64,000 nucleotides of DNA from an uncultured Prevotellaceae bacterium. Lineage in GTDB: Bacteria; Bacteroidota; Bacteroidia; Bacteroidales; Bacteroidaceae. The notes below the pieces were generated by a model that saw only the letters and a program-made list of their open reading frames with translations, made no database searches and was not told the origin of the DNA. Of this stretch, positions 15,460 to 24,649 are shown in pieces (position 1 is the stretch's first letter; each line of letters starts with the position of its first letter). The position numbers and the translations under genes are program-made. The DNA lies in assembly GCA_900319385.1 (NCBI GenBank), contig ONOG01000001.1:62001-126000 (forward strand), read 5' to 3'.

Positions 15460-18400
15460 TCATTCGCGCATCTTCACCACACCGTCTGTGACGACGATGA
15501 CGCCCGTCTTCAGCAACTGGTTCAGTGCACGGTCGAGAGCGGTGGTGAGTTTGGGCGTCAGCCGCGGGTAACCCAGTATGCGGGACGACTGCCGACGCAG
15601 GTCGTCGAGCGGGCAGGCCACCATCTGCTCGACCGCCGTGCGCACACAGTTCATCACCTCGATGAGGGGGATGTCCTGGATGTCGCGGCCCGAACCGGTG
15701 CGGAACTGCGTGTAGTTGAGCGACGAGGCGAAGTCGGCCCAGTAGTAGGGGGCTGTGTCGCGGTCGATGGGGTCGAGATAGGCCTTGTTCAGATGGTTCA
15801 GGATGAGTTTTTGGAAGCGGGGCGTGACGCGTGGCTGCTTCCAAAGGTCGGCCATGCGACGGCAGAGCAGCGAGAAGGTGATGGGCTGCTCCGTCTTGAC
15901 AATCTTCGTCACCTGGGCGCCGATGGTGCGGCCCTTTCGCTCCAGTTCTTCGATAAACCATTCGTTGCCCACCGGCGGCTCGATGTCGGCTTTCTGGTAA
16001 GGCAAGCCTTGATTCGTGGTGTTGACGGGCTGCCAGTCGGGTGCAGCGGTCGGTTCGTCGGTGTCGGAGATGACGGCAACGGGGGTTGCAGCGGCATCGG
16101 TCGGAGAGGCTTCGTCGGCAGGCTCCCCTTTCAGCACTTTCTGAATGCGTTTGACGACGGCGTCGCGGTTGAGGAACCAATCGACCGACCACACTTTCAT
16201 GATGCGCCAGCCGAGCATCTGCAGCACGTTGGGCTGACAAATCTCGCGGTCGCGCTGCGTCTTGGTCTGGTAGTAGGTGCGGCCGTCGATCATGATGCCC
16301 AGGGTGTAGGTGCCGCTATCCTGCGGATCGACGACGGCGAGATCGACCTTGAAGTTGGAGCGGCCCACCTTGCGGTCCACGGTGTAGCCCATCGCTTCAA
16401 TCTCCTGTGCGATGGCATCGGCCATCGAGGCTGTGCTTCCCAGTTCGGTCGAGTGGGCCACGGGGATGATAGTGGTGCGGCCCTGCGCAAACTCGAGGAA
16501 ACGTTTCAGGCCGATGACGCCCTCTGCCTGCGTGCGGCTGAGGTCGATCTGTTCGGGGCGCAGCGTGGAGAAGACTTTCATTTCGTAGCGAGCACGCGAG
16601 ACGGCGACGTTGAGTCGGCGTTCGCCACCCACGTTGTTCAGCGGGCCAAAGTTCATCGAAACCTTCCCATCCTTATCCGGACCGTAGCCCACGCTGAAGA
16701 GGATCACGTCGCGTTCGTCGCCCTGCACATTTTCAAGGTTCTTCACGAACACGGGTTCTTCGCCGCCGTAGGCCTTTGCCTCGAGGTCGGGATGGTTGGC
16801 CAACTGCTCTTCGAGAATATCCTCGATGAGGTCCTGCTGCACTTTCGAGAAAGACACGATGCCGATGGAGCGCTTCGACAGCTCGGGGTCGGCGAGGCGT
16901 CGGAGGGTTTCCTGTACGATGGCCTCGGCTTCAGCGCGGTTCTGGCGCGTCTTTCCCATGTCGTACACGCCCTCGACGGGTACGAACGTCACCTTCGACT
17001 GGCGGTCATCGACCGAGGGGAAGGTGTAGAGTTTTCCTTCGTAATACTGACTGTTGCTGAAGGCGATGAGGCTTTCGTGCTTCGACCGATAGTGCCATGT
17101 GAGGTAGCGGGCCGGCATCGACAGGGTGATACAGTCGTCCAGAATGCTCTCCATGTCGTCGTAGGCAGACACTTCCTCGTCGGTCACCTGGGTGGTGAAG
17201 AACGATGTGGGAGGCATCTGCTTGGGGTCGCCCACACAGACGAGGGCACGTCCGCGGGCAATGGCGCCCACTGCCTCGCTCGTCGGCATCTGGCTGGCTT
17301 CGTCGAACATGACGATGTCGAAGGGTTCGCTGCTCAGGTCGAGGTACTGCGCAACGCTGATGGGCGACATCAGCATGCAGGGGCACAGGCGGGGAAGGAG
17401 CGTCGGAATCTGATCGACGAGCTGGCGTATCGTCGTGCCGCGTCCCTTCGACTTGATGTTGCGCTTCAGAATGCCGACCTCCGAACTGGCGGCTGCCTCG
17501 AGCGTGAGGTTGGGGATGCGGGCGGCGAGGCGGGCATAGAGCTCCTGCTTGGTGAGTTCCTGGAACTGGCGGGCCATGTCGCGGTAGCGGCCAATCATCT
17601 GTTCGAACACCATTCCGTTGAACATCTGCAGCTGGGGGTTGGCGTCGATCATGCGCTCAGCCTTCTGTTGGAAAATGGCTTTGAGCATGGCGTTGGCGGC
17701 CTGGGTGCCCGTTGCACCCTGCTGCATGATGAAGTTGACGGCGCAGCCGAGTCCGTCCTGTTCCAGCTGCTGCCGCTGCACGTTCCACAGCGCCCAGTCG
17801 TGTGCCTTGTCGGTGTGGTGCGCCCAGCGGTTCATCGTGTCGGCGATGTCGGCGATGGAGAGGGCGTCGATGTCGGGGTGCATCTGCTCTGTGGCTTGGA
17901 CAAAGGCGCAGACGGCTTCGCTGTCCTGCACCCCCGTCTCTGCCAGCCGCTGCTGTGCGTTTTTATACTCGGTCAGCTTGTCGCACAGCTGGGGCAGGGC
18001 GTCCCATTCGACGGAGCACCCCTGCTTCTTGAGCAGTCCGAGCACGGAACGTTTTCCGAAGAACTTTGGCAGGAACCACTTCAGCTCTGTTTCTTGCCAC
18101 TGGCGGCGCAGGTCCTGGGGGTCGAGTGCGAGTGCCTGCTGGCCGAACTGCGACGTGATGGCTGTGGTGGCCTGCTTCAGTGCATCGGCACGTGCTGCCA
18201 CGTCCTTCAGTTGCTGGTAGTTCTTGGTCAGCGAGGCGAGGGGTGCGAGCAGTTGCTGTGCCGCTGCGATTTGTGTGGCCAGCGTTCGCGGTGCCGACAC
18301 ACTGGCGTCGGTCGTCCGCAGTTCGCGCAAGGGATGCTCGTCGGTGCGTCCGGTGAGCTGGAGCAGGGCGTCGAGGGCTTGCAGGCGTTCGACCGTCAGC

Positions 18401-19896
18401 TGCATCTGCTGCTTCGTCAGGGTGGTGTCGAAGCTACCGAGCTGCATCGTCTCGCCTGCGATGGCCTGTCCGCTGGTGATGCAATCGTAGAGCGACAGTC
18501 CGTCCTGGGCAGGGGTGTGCAGGGCGTCCATGTAGGCGATGAGCTGCTTACGTTGCTCGAACAGACGCTGCGACAGCTGGGCGTATTCGGCGGGCGACTG
18601 GCGGTGGGTCACCTCCAGCGCCTGCTCCATCTGGCCGAGGAAGTGCGTCTTGGTGGCTTTGTTCGAGTGCATTTCCAGACAGAAAGCACCGATGCCAATC
18701 CGCTCCAGTCGTTTCTGTACCACGCTCAGGGCAGCCATCTTCTCGGCTACGAACAGCACGCGGCGGCCGTGGTACAGCGCATTGGCTATCATGTTGGTGA
18801 TGGTCTGGCTCTTACCCGTTCCTGGCGGGCCGTAGAGGATGAACGAGCGGCCTTCGCCCGACTCGATGACAGCCTCCAGCTGGCTGCTGTCAACGTCGAG
18901 TGGAATGGAAAATGTACGGGGCTCGTCCTCGACGTCAACCTTTTTTGCGTCAATCTCGACCTTGCCTTCCTCGTTCTTTTTCAGCAGTTCAGGTGCCAGC
19001 TTTCCTTGCACCAAGGTCTGGATGATGGGGTTTTGCTGCATCTTGGCAGCCCCGTTGTGCAGGTCGTTCCACATTACAAACTTGTTGAACGAGAACAGTC
19101 CGAGCACAGCCTCCTGCTCGATCGTCCAGCGCGTCTTCTCTTTCACGGCCTCGCGAACGATGTTGAGCACCGCCGGAACGTCGATGCCGTGGTCGTCCTG
19201 CGGCAGATGCTTGAGCGCCGAGAGGTCGACGTCGAACTGCTGGCGCATCATCTCGATGAGCGTCGTGTTTGCCACGACATCCTCGTCGCGCATACGCACC
19301 TCGTACTTACCGCCCGTCTTGCGGACGATATCGACGGGCATGAGCAGCAGCGGAGCCATGCGTGGCGTCTCGGTCTTCGGCGATTCGTACCAGTGCAGCA
19401 TGCCCAGCACGACGAACAGCGTGTTGGCGCCGTTCTCCTCCATCGCCACACGGGCGGCGCGGTGCAGGTTCTTCAGTGCCAGTTCAAGTTCACGCTCCGA
19501 CAGATTGGCCCTCAGCACGTTCTTCATCTTGTCCACATCCTCGGTCTCCATGCTGCGGATGGTCAGGTTGGCACCCTCCTGCAGCTGGTCCTCCATCGCC
19601 GCGATGTCGTCGCACACGAGGGGGATGACGCGTCCGCGGATGCGCAGGTTCAGGAAATTGTTGCGGAGCGAGAAGTCGAGCAACTTGCGTTCCCACAGCT
19701 GCATTTTCGGCAACTGTGCCTCCTCCTCCTTCGTCATGAGTTCCATCTGTTCGGGCACGTCGTCTGTTTCGTCCGGCGTTTCGGTCGTGCGATTCTGTGT
19801 TTCGGTCGATGTGTCGGTGTTGTCTCTTTCTGCCTCGACGGGCTGCTGCGCAGTGTTCTCGTGCAGTCCCTCCTGTTTCAGTTCGTTGTCTGTCAT
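15460..19896 (-). CDS. DUF4011 / SF1 helicase / Vsr-like nuclease protein (possible Hhe-type defence)
   Basis: 1478 residues. Residues 1-60 are acidic and low-complexity. A DUF4011-like region follows ('WERKLLDFSLRNNFLNLR'). The SF1 helicase core has Walker A GPPGTGKS at 356-363, Walker B 'VMFDEASQ' around Asp865-Glu866, 'VCVGDPKQMPPTSFF' and a late 'LNVAVSRARYEM'. Residues about 1175-1265 resemble a Vsr/MTES_1575-like nuclease: 'FKVDLAVVD', 'GIMIDGRTYYQTKTQRDRE', 'LGWRIMKVWSVDWF'. A DUF3320-like tail ends the protein. DUF4011+helicase+Vsr-like proteins were reported, as I recall, as single-gene antiphage systems named Hhe. It stands alone between two terminators and has its own promoter box. 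The defence role is inferred. Confidence 0.75.
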   Translation of the reverse strand: MTDNELKQEGLHENTAQQPVEAERDNTDTSTETQNRTTETPDETDDVPEQMELMTKEEEAQLPKMQLWERKLLDFSLRNNFLNLRIRGRVIPLVCDDIAAMEDQLQEGANLTIRSMETEDVDKMKNVLRANLSERELELALKNLHRAARVAMEENGANTLFVVLGMLHWYESPKTETPRMAPLLLMPVDIVRKTGGKYEVRMRDEDVVANTTLIEMMRQQFDVDLSALKHLPQDDHGIDVPAVLNIVREAVKEKTRWTIEQEAVLGLFSFNKFVMWNDLHNGAAKMQQNPIIQTLVQGKLAPELLKKNEEGKVEIDAKKVDVEDEPRTFSIPLDVDSSQLEAVIESGEGRSFILYGPPGTGKSQTITNMIANALYHGRRVLFVAEKMAALSVVQKRLERIGIGAFCLEMHSNKATKTHFLGQMEQALEVTHRQSPAEYAQLSQRLFEQRKQLIAYMDALHTPAQDGLSLYDCITSGQAIAGETMQLGSFDTTLTKQQMQLTVERLQALDALLQLTGRTDEHPLRELRTTDASVSAPRTLATQIAAAQQLLAPLASLTKNYQQLKDVAARADALKQATTAITSQFGQQALALDPQDLRRQWQETELKWFLPKFFGKRSVLGLLKKQGCSVEWDALPQLCDKLTEYKNAQQRLAETGVQDSEAVCAFVQATEQMHPDIDALSIADIADTMNRWAHHTDKAHDWALWNVQRQQLEQDGLGCAVNFIMQQGATGTQAANAMLKAIFQQKAERMIDANPQLQMFNGMVFEQMIGRYRDMARQFQELTKQELYARLAARIPNLTLEAAASSEVGILKRNIKSKGRGTTIRQLVDQIPTLLPRLCPCMLMSPISVAQYLDLSSEPFDIVMFDEASQMPTSEAVGAIARGRALVCVGDPKQMPPTSFFTTQVTDEEVSAYDDMESILDDCITLSMPARYLTWHYRSKHESLIAFSNSQYYEGKLYTFPSVDDRQSKVTFVPVEGVYDMGKTRQNRAEAEAIVQETLRRLADPELSKRSIGIVSFSKVQQDLIEDILEEQLANHPDLEAKAYGGEEPVFVKNLENVQGDERDVILFSVGYGPDKDGKVSMNFGPLNNVGGERRLNVAVSRARYEMKVFSTLRPEQIDLSRTQAEGVIGLKRFLEFAQGRTTIIPVAHSTELGSTASMADAIAQEIEAMGYTVDRKVGRSNFKVDLAVVDPQDSGTYTLGIMIDGRTYYQTKTQRDREICQPNVLQMLGWRIMKVWSVDWFLNRDAVVKRIQKVLKGEPADEASPTDAAATPVAVISDTDEPTAAPDWQPVNTTNQGLPYQKADIEPPVGNEWFIEELERKGRTIGAQVTKIVKTEQPITFSLLCRRMADLWKQPRVTPRFQKLILNHLNKAYLDPIDRDTAPYYWADFASSLNYTQFRTGSGRDIQDIPLIEVMNCVRTAVEQMVACPLDDLRRQSSRILGYPRLTPKLTTALDRALNQLLKTGVIVVTDGVVKMRE

Positions 19897-19940
19897 ACGC
19901 GCGCGGGTACTTTAATAATAGTGCAGTCCTGAATAGGTTG

Positions 19941-19948
19941 CAAAGTTA
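19941..19948 (-). promoter_or_regulatory. -7 promoter box of the helicase-nuclease gene
   Basis: Minus-strand TAACTTTG, 45 nt before the start codon at 19896. Confidence 0.65.
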
Positions 19949-19974
19949 GTGCAAACTAACAGAAAATCAAAGCG

Positions 19975-20137
19975 AAACGAGATTTTTTTTCTCGCGGTTT
20001 GATAAAAGACGGGGGGCGGCATGATGAGTTTTGGGCGGCGGAGGACGGAAAATGATGGTGCGGCGTGGCGGCTTTGGGACGGCGGATAGCGTATGTGTTG
20101 AACGCGAATCGACCGCTTCACGTCTTCCGTCGTGCAC
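19975..20137. other. GC-rich spacer, possibly a weak 22-bp phased array
   Basis: Between the helicase promoter and the aquaporin terminator. Around 20010-20095 GGCGG-type clusters recur at roughly 22-bp steps, resembling the arms of elements A-C, but unit similarity is too low to be sure. No gene seen. Confidence 0.3.
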
Positions 20138-20177
20138 ACAAAAAAACTCCGAACACGGCCTTAGCAGTGTTCGGAGT
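20138..20177 (-). terminator. Intrinsic terminator of the aquaporin gene
   Basis: On the minus strand ACTCCGAACAC (from 20177) pairs with GTGTTCGGAGT (ending 20146) over a 10-nt loop and runs into a T-tract. Confidence 0.85.
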
Positions 20178-20212
20178 GGTTGACACAAGTGTGTGTCTGG
20201 AAATCTGGAAAA

Positions 20213-20893
20213 TTAGTCTTCCTTGTCGCAGCTGACGCACTTCCACAGCAGGGCTGCGATGGCACCGCCTACGAGCGGGGCAACAATGAACACCCAAACT
20301 TGGCTCAGGGCGTCGCCACCTTCGAAGAGGGCGGGACCGAACGAGCGGGCGGGGTTGACGCTGGTGCCCGTGTAGTGGATGCCTACCAGGTGGATGAGGA
20401 TGAGCGAGAGGCCGATAGCCAGTCCGGCAAAGTTGTTCGTGGCACCGTTAGTCTTCGATGTAGCGCCGAGCACGACGAACACGAAGAGGCAGGTGAGGAC
20501 AACCTCGACGATGATGCCCAGGGCAATGTTGCCGTTGGGGCAGGCATTGGCGCCCGTCTTTGTGCCTTCAGCCAGTTCGGGAGCTACGCTGACGATGCCG
20601 AAGAGGATGGCAGCAGCGATGATGCCACCGATGAACTGTGCTACCCAGTAGCCGACGGCGTCCTTACCAGTCATACGACCGCTGAGCCAAACGCCCAGTG
20701 TGATGGCAGGATTGATGTGGCAGCCCGAAATGCCGCCGATAGTGTATGCCATGGCAACGACCGACAGACCGAAGGCAATGGCTGTTCCAACTACAGATGC
20801 GGTATCGACGCCGCAGTTCAGGCTCACGGCTGTGCCGCAGCCAAGGAGTGTCAGTACCATCGTACCGATGCACTCAGCAAGATACTTCTTCAT
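20213..20893 (-). CDS. aqpZ: Aquaporin Z-type water channel
   Basis: 226 residues with six membrane helices and two half-helices carrying the NPA motifs at 61-63 ('CHINPAITLG') and 180-182 ('SVNPARSFGPAL'). Phe41, His173 and Arg183 fit the narrow aromatic/arginine filter of water-selective aquaporins rather than glycerol facilitators. It forms an inner-membrane water pore. Single-gene unit: own TATTTTTG box upstream and a terminator downstream. Confidence 0.93.
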   Translation of the reverse strand: MKKYLAECIGTMVLTLLGCGTAVSLNCGVDTASVVGTAIAFGLSVVAMAYTIGGISGCHINPAITLGVWLSGRMTGKDAVGYWVAQFIGGIIAAAILFGIVSVAPELAEGTKTGANACPNGNIALGIIVEVVLTCLFVFVVLGATSKTNGATNNFAGLAIGLSLILIHLVGIHYTGTSVNPARSFGPALFEGGDALSQVWVFIVAPLVGGAIAALLWKCVSCDKED

Positions 20894-20944
20894 AGAATGT
20901 AGTTTTTTAAAAATGAAAAATGATAAGTTTTAACTAAACAACAG

Positions 20945-20952
20945 GCAAAAAT
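20945..20952 (-). promoter_or_regulatory. -7 promoter box of aqpZ
   Basis: Minus-strand TATTTTTG, 52 nt before the aqpZ start. Confidence 0.5.
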
Positions 20953-21017
20953 AGAGAAAACTTTTCCTTTTTGCAAGGAAAAGCGTGGGAAAATTCATTT
21001 TGCAGCGTTTTTTTCTG

Positions 21018-21025
21018 TAATTTTG
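21018..21025 (+). promoter_or_regulatory. -7 promoter box of the DPP4-like gene
   Basis: TAATTTTG, 30 nt before the ATG; a TTTG at 20999-21002 sits slightly closer than usual for a -33 box. Confidence 0.55.
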
Positions 21026-21054
21026 CGGTGAAATAATTTAGCTGTTTTGTCAAT

Positions 21055-23241
21055 ATGCAAGTGAAACGCACAATTCTCATTCTCATGGCACTCATGACCT
21101 CTCTCACCATGACAGCCCAACAGCAGGGCAAGCGCCGCTTTACCCTTGACGACTTGATACCAGGCGGGGCGACGTTCTACCAACATTCCTTTCCCCAACC
21201 GCTCTATGCCGCATGGTGGGGCGAACAACTCGTCGAGCAGAACCTCGACTTCGTGACGACACTGAAGGACGACGGCACACGGGGCGCTGCGCTCTTCACC
21301 CTCGCCGACGTCAATGCGGCACTCGCCAAGGCACAGCTCGGCAGCGTGCATCATCTCTACGCCACCGAGTTTCCCTGCGCCGCCGAGCCCCTCGTGCTGC
21401 TCGACCTGAACGACCGTCGCGCACTCATCGACTGGACCAAGAAGACTGTGGTGTGGACACAGCCGAAGGACACCACCGCTTCAGCCGAGGACTGGCATGC
21501 CGACTCGCGCAACTTGGCCTTCGTCCGGGCGCATAACCTCTACGTCACGACAGCCGACGGACAGACCCGCGCGGTGAGCACCGACGGCAGCATCGACCTG
21601 CTGTATGGCGAAAGCGTCCACCGCGACGAGTTCGGCATTACGAAGGGCACGTTCTGGAGCCCGACGGGCAAACGGCTCGCCTTCTACCGCATGGACCAGT
21701 CGATGGTGACGAAGTATCCGCAGGTGGACATCACTACGCGCTGCGCGACGCTGGACCCCGACCCCTATCCCATGGCCGGCGAGGCGTGCCACGAGGTGAG
21801 TGTGGGCATCTACGACGTGCAGACCGACAAGACCGTGTACCTGCAGACAGGCAATCCGAAGGACCGCTACTTCACCAATCTGGCGTGGAGTCCCGACGAA
21901 CGGACGCTCTATCTCATCGAACTGAACCGCGACCAGAACCACGCCACACTCGACGCCTACGACGCGCAGACGGGCCGGAAAATCAAGACGTTGCTGGAAG
22001 AAAAGAATGAAAAGTACGTCGAACCCATGACTCCGATACAGTTCCTGCCCTGGGACGACACCAAGTTCCTGTATCAGACCCGCAATCGCGACGGCTTCAA
22101 TCACCTGTTCCTGGGCAGCCTGAGCAAACCTTCGGAACTGAAATGCCTCACCCCGGGTACGTACGAAGTGATGGAGGTGCTGGGTTTCTGCAAGGATGCC
22201 AAATCCATCATCTACGCCTCGAACGAGGGTGAACAGATAGGCAAGAGCTATTGGAGCGTCGATACGAAGGGACGCCGCCACCTCGTCGGTGCCCGCGAAG
22301 GCTGGCACTACGGCGTGCTGAGCGTCGACGGCACACGACTTGTCGATAACTGGGTGTGGGGTGGCGATACGAAGGTGGGACGCCACGTTGACCTCGTCGA
22401 TACACGGACGTCGAAGGTGACGAAGCTGCTGATGGCCGACGAACCGTGGAACGACTACGCCATGCCCGAAATCCGTGTGGGCACCATCAAGGCGGCAGAC
22501 GGCGTGACCGACCTGTGGTACCGCCTCGTCCTGCCCACCGACTTCGACCCGACGAAGAAGTATCCGGCCATCGTCTATGTCTATGGCGGACCCCATGCCC
22601 ACTGCATCGACAGCTCGCGCTACTACGGCGTGCGCGGCTGGGACATCTGGATGGCACAGAACGGCTACGTGATGTTCTGTCTCGACAATCGCGGGTCGGA
22701 GCATCGCGGCCTGGACTTCGAACAGACCACCTTCCGCCAGCTCGGTGTGGAGGAGATGAAAGACCAGATTTGCGGCGTGGAGTTCCTGAAGTCGCTGCCC
22801 TATGTCGATGGCAACCGGCTCGGCGTCCACGGATGGAGCTTCGGCGGATTTATGACTACGAGTCTGATGACCACCTACCCCGATGTCTTCCGTGTGGGGG
22901 TAGCTGGCGGACCAGTCATCGACTGGAAATACTACGAGGTCGTGTACGGCGAACGCTATATGGACACGCCGCAGACGAATGCCGAAGGCTACGCATCGAC
23001 CAGCCTCCTACCCAAGGCCGGCAACCTGAAGGGTCGCCTGCTCATCATCTACGGCGGAAACGATCCCGTCTGCGTTCCGCAGCACACCCTTTCGTTCATC
23101 CGTGCCGCCATCGACGCAGGCACGCATCCCGACCTCTTCATCTACCCGGGCGACGGACACAACATGATGGGTACCGACCGTGTGCACCTGCATGAGCACG
23201 TCAGCCGCTACTTCGACGACCATCTGAAGGGAGAAGAATAA
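21055..23241 (+). CDS. S9B dipeptidyl peptidase IV-type serine peptidase
   Basis: 728 residues: signal peptide 1-22 ('TMTAQ'), an N-terminal eight-bladed propeller region to about 460, and a C-terminal alpha/beta hydrolase domain. The catalytic triad is visible as Ser595 ('GWSFGG'), Asp670 ('GGNDPV') and His702 ('GDGHNM'). The propeller has 'FWSPTGKRLAFYRMDQSMV', the region where DPP4 enzymes bind the substrate N-terminus. These periplasmic enzymes release X-Pro/X-Ala dipeptides and feed peptide-fermenting anaerobes. Single gene with its own promoter and a long terminator hairpin. Confidence 0.9.
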   Translation: MQVKRTILILMALMTSLTMTAQQQGKRRFTLDDLIPGGATFYQHSFPQPLYAAWWGEQLVEQNLDFVTTLKDDGTRGAALFTLADVNAALAKAQLGSVHHLYATEFPCAAEPLVLLDLNDRRALIDWTKKTVVWTQPKDTTASAEDWHADSRNLAFVRAHNLYVTTADGQTRAVSTDGSIDLLYGESVHRDEFGITKGTFWSPTGKRLAFYRMDQSMVTKYPQVDITTRCATLDPDPYPMAGEACHEVSVGIYDVQTDKTVYLQTGNPKDRYFTNLAWSPDERTLYLIELNRDQNHATLDAYDAQTGRKIKTLLEEKNEKYVEPMTPIQFLPWDDTKFLYQTRNRDGFNHLFLGSLSKPSELKCLTPGTYEVMEVLGFCKDAKSIIYASNEGEQIGKSYWSVDTKGRRHLVGAREGWHYGVLSVDGTRLVDNWVWGGDTKVGRHVDLVDTRTSKVTKLLMADEPWNDYAMPEIRVGTIKAADGVTDLWYRLVLPTDFDPTKKYPAIVYVYGGPHAHCIDSSRYYGVRGWDIWMAQNGYVMFCLDNRGSEHRGLDFEQTTFRQLGVEEMKDQICGVEFLKSLPYVDGNRLGVHGWSFGGFMTTSLMTTYPDVFRVGVAGGPVIDWKYYEVVYGERYMDTPQTNAEGYASTSLLPKAGNLKGRLLIIYGGNDPVCVPQHTLSFIRAAIDAGTHPDLFIYPGDGHNMMGTDRVHLHEHVSRYFDDHLKGEE

Positions 23242-23247
23242 AAATTT

Positions 23248-23335
23248 AAAATGAAAAATTAAAAGGCCTGCCGGTTGAAACTTCAAACTTCAAACTTGAA
23301 TATTTCGACCGGCAGGCCTTTTAATTTTTCATTTT
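23248..23335. terminator. Long bidirectional hairpin between convergent genes
   Basis: AAAAATTAAAAGGCCTGCCG and flanks (23248-23275) pair with 23308-23335, a 27-28 bp stem. The loop contains a CTTCAAA heptamer repeat. A/T tails on both sides suit termination of the DPP4-like gene and the thioesterase gene. Confidence 0.85.
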
Positions 23336-23775
23336 TAATTCTTACTTTTCGTTTTGTGCGGCCAAAGGATGCGGTTGGTGACCCGCTCGACCGACAGGAG
23401 GGTGCCTTGCTCGTCGAGAATCCGCACCTCCCACACGTGGGTGCTCCAACCTTCGTACAGCAAACGCGCCTCGCCGATCACCTTGCCCTCTGTGGGCGAC
23501 ATCTGCAAGTGGGTTCCGCTCACCTCGGTGCCGCACACGGCAGCCGTCATGTCGAAGTCGATCAGATGGAGCGAGCCCGCACCGGCAATCGTCTCAGCGA
23601 GCGCGAGATAGGCTCCGCCGTGGAGCACGCCGCGGTACTGGCGCACACGTTCGGTGATGGGCATCTCGCATCGTGCCACGTCGTCGTCGCTTGGCAAAAA
23701 TCGTATCTGCATATTCTCGACCATCGTGCCGTGCATCGACGTGTGCATGAGGTCGCATTCTTCCTTTGTCAACAT
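23335..23775 (-). CDS. PaaI-type hotdog-fold acyl-CoA thioesterase
   Basis: 146 residues from 'MLTKEECDLMHTS' (ATG at 23775); a longer in-frame extension runs back through the promoter and is rejected. The hotdog core shows 'RQYRGVLHGGAYLALAETIAGAGS', in which the HGG segment and the acidic residue on the following helix are the usual active-site elements of PaaI/EntH/YdiI thioesterases. YdiI-like members hydrolyse DHNA-CoA in menaquinone synthesis; that is possible here but unproven. Own TAAATTTG box 21 nt upstream. Confidence 0.8.
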   Translation of the reverse strand: MLTKEECDLMHTSMHGTMVENMQIRFLPSDDDVARCEMPITERVRQYRGVLHGGAYLALAETIAGAGSLHLIDFDMTAAVCGTEVSGTHLQMSPTEGKVIGEARLLYEGWSTHVWEVRILDEQGTLLSVERVTNRILWPHKTKSKN

Positions 23776-23796
23776 AGCGTTCCTGGATTTCGGCTG

Positions 23797-23804
23797 CAAA
23801 TTTA
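23797..23804 (-). promoter_or_regulatory. -7 promoter box of the thioesterase gene
   Basis: Minus-strand TAAATTTG, about 22 nt before the ATG at 23775; this also supports the short start. Confidence 0.6.
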
Positions 23805-23890
23805 CGCATATTTTCACTACGGTAAAAACACCAGAGCAATAAAAAAGGTTAAATCTTACGCTGCGATTTTGTAGTATAAGCAGTTCTTCG

Positions 23891-23898
23891 TAAATTTG
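23891..23898 (+). promoter_or_regulatory. -7 promoter box of the FKBP cluster
   Basis: TAAATTTG, about 58 nt before the first FKBP start; divergent from the thioesterase promoter. Confidence 0.6.
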
Positions 23899-23956
23899 CA
23901 CAGTTTTTGCAGAAAGAAATAGTAAAAGTAAATTCCCAAATCGTAAACTACACATC

Positions 23957-24565
23957 ATGGATAAACTGAGTTATGCGCTCGGACTGGGCATCGGCCAACA
24001 ACTTCGTCAGATGGGGCTGAAGGACGTGCTCGTGGTCGAGGATTTTGCGCAGTCGGTCACCGACATGCTGCAAGGCAATGAGCTGAAAGTGAAGTCGTCG
24101 GAGGCGCAGGGCATCGTCAATGCATTCTTCGCGGAACAGGAGAAAAAGCTGCGTGCCGAAAAGGCAGAGCAGGGAAAGCAGGCTCTGGCAGAGGGGCGTG
24201 TGTTCCTTGAGAACAACGGCAAGAAGCCCGGCGTCGTCACCACGAAGAGCGGCCTGCAGTACGAAGTGCTGCGCGAAGGGAACGGCAAGCGTCCGAAGGC
24301 TACCGACAAGGTGCGTTGCCACTACGAGGGAACGCTCATCAACGGACAGGTGTTCGACTCCAGCTACAAGCGCAACGAACCCGCCGTCTTCGGCCTGAAC
24401 CAGGTGATTGCGGGCTGGACCGAAGGTCTGCAGCTGATGACCGAGGGTGCGAAGTACCGTTTCTACATCCCCTATCTGCTCGGCTACGGCGAGAGCGGTG
24501 CCGGCGACATGATTCCGCCCTACGCCACGCTCATCTTCGATGTCGAGTTGCTCGAAGTGGTGTGA
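23957..24565 (+). CDS. FKBP-type peptidyl-prolyl isomerase (FklB-like, cytoplasmic)
   Basis: 202 residues without a signal peptide. The N-terminal helical dimerisation region (about 1-85, 'LSYALGLGIGQQLRQMG') and the C-terminal FKBP domain (about 95-202: 'VRCHYEGTLINGQVFDSSYKR', 'VIAGWTEGLQLM', 'YGESGAGDMIPPYATLIFDVELL') match the FklB/Mip group. It isomerises X-Pro bonds and acts as a chaperone. First of three tandem FKBPs that differ in predicted location; this one should stay in the cytoplasm. Confidence 0.92.
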   Translation: MDKLSYALGLGIGQQLRQMGLKDVLVVEDFAQSVTDMLQGNELKVKSSEAQGIVNAFFAEQEKKLRAEKAEQGKQALAEGRVFLENNGKKPGVVTTKSGLQYEVLREGNGKRPKATDKVRCHYEGTLINGQVFDSSYKRNEPAVFGLNQVIAGWTEGLQLMTEGAKYRFYIPYLLGYGESGAGDMIPPYATLIFDVELLEVV

Positions 24566-24649
24566 GCCATAAAAACTGATGCGGGCCATGGCGTCCGTGT
24601 TCCAACTTGAAAACTTAATAACTCCCAAACTTAAAACCTAAAAAAAACA

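Noticed and set aside
15424..19932. Very long plus-strand reading frame opposite the helicase-nuclease gene
   Set aside because: It mirrors the codon structure of the minus-strand gene in GC-rich DNA, has no family motifs, and the minus strand has clear Walker and nuclease motifs plus a promoter and terminator.
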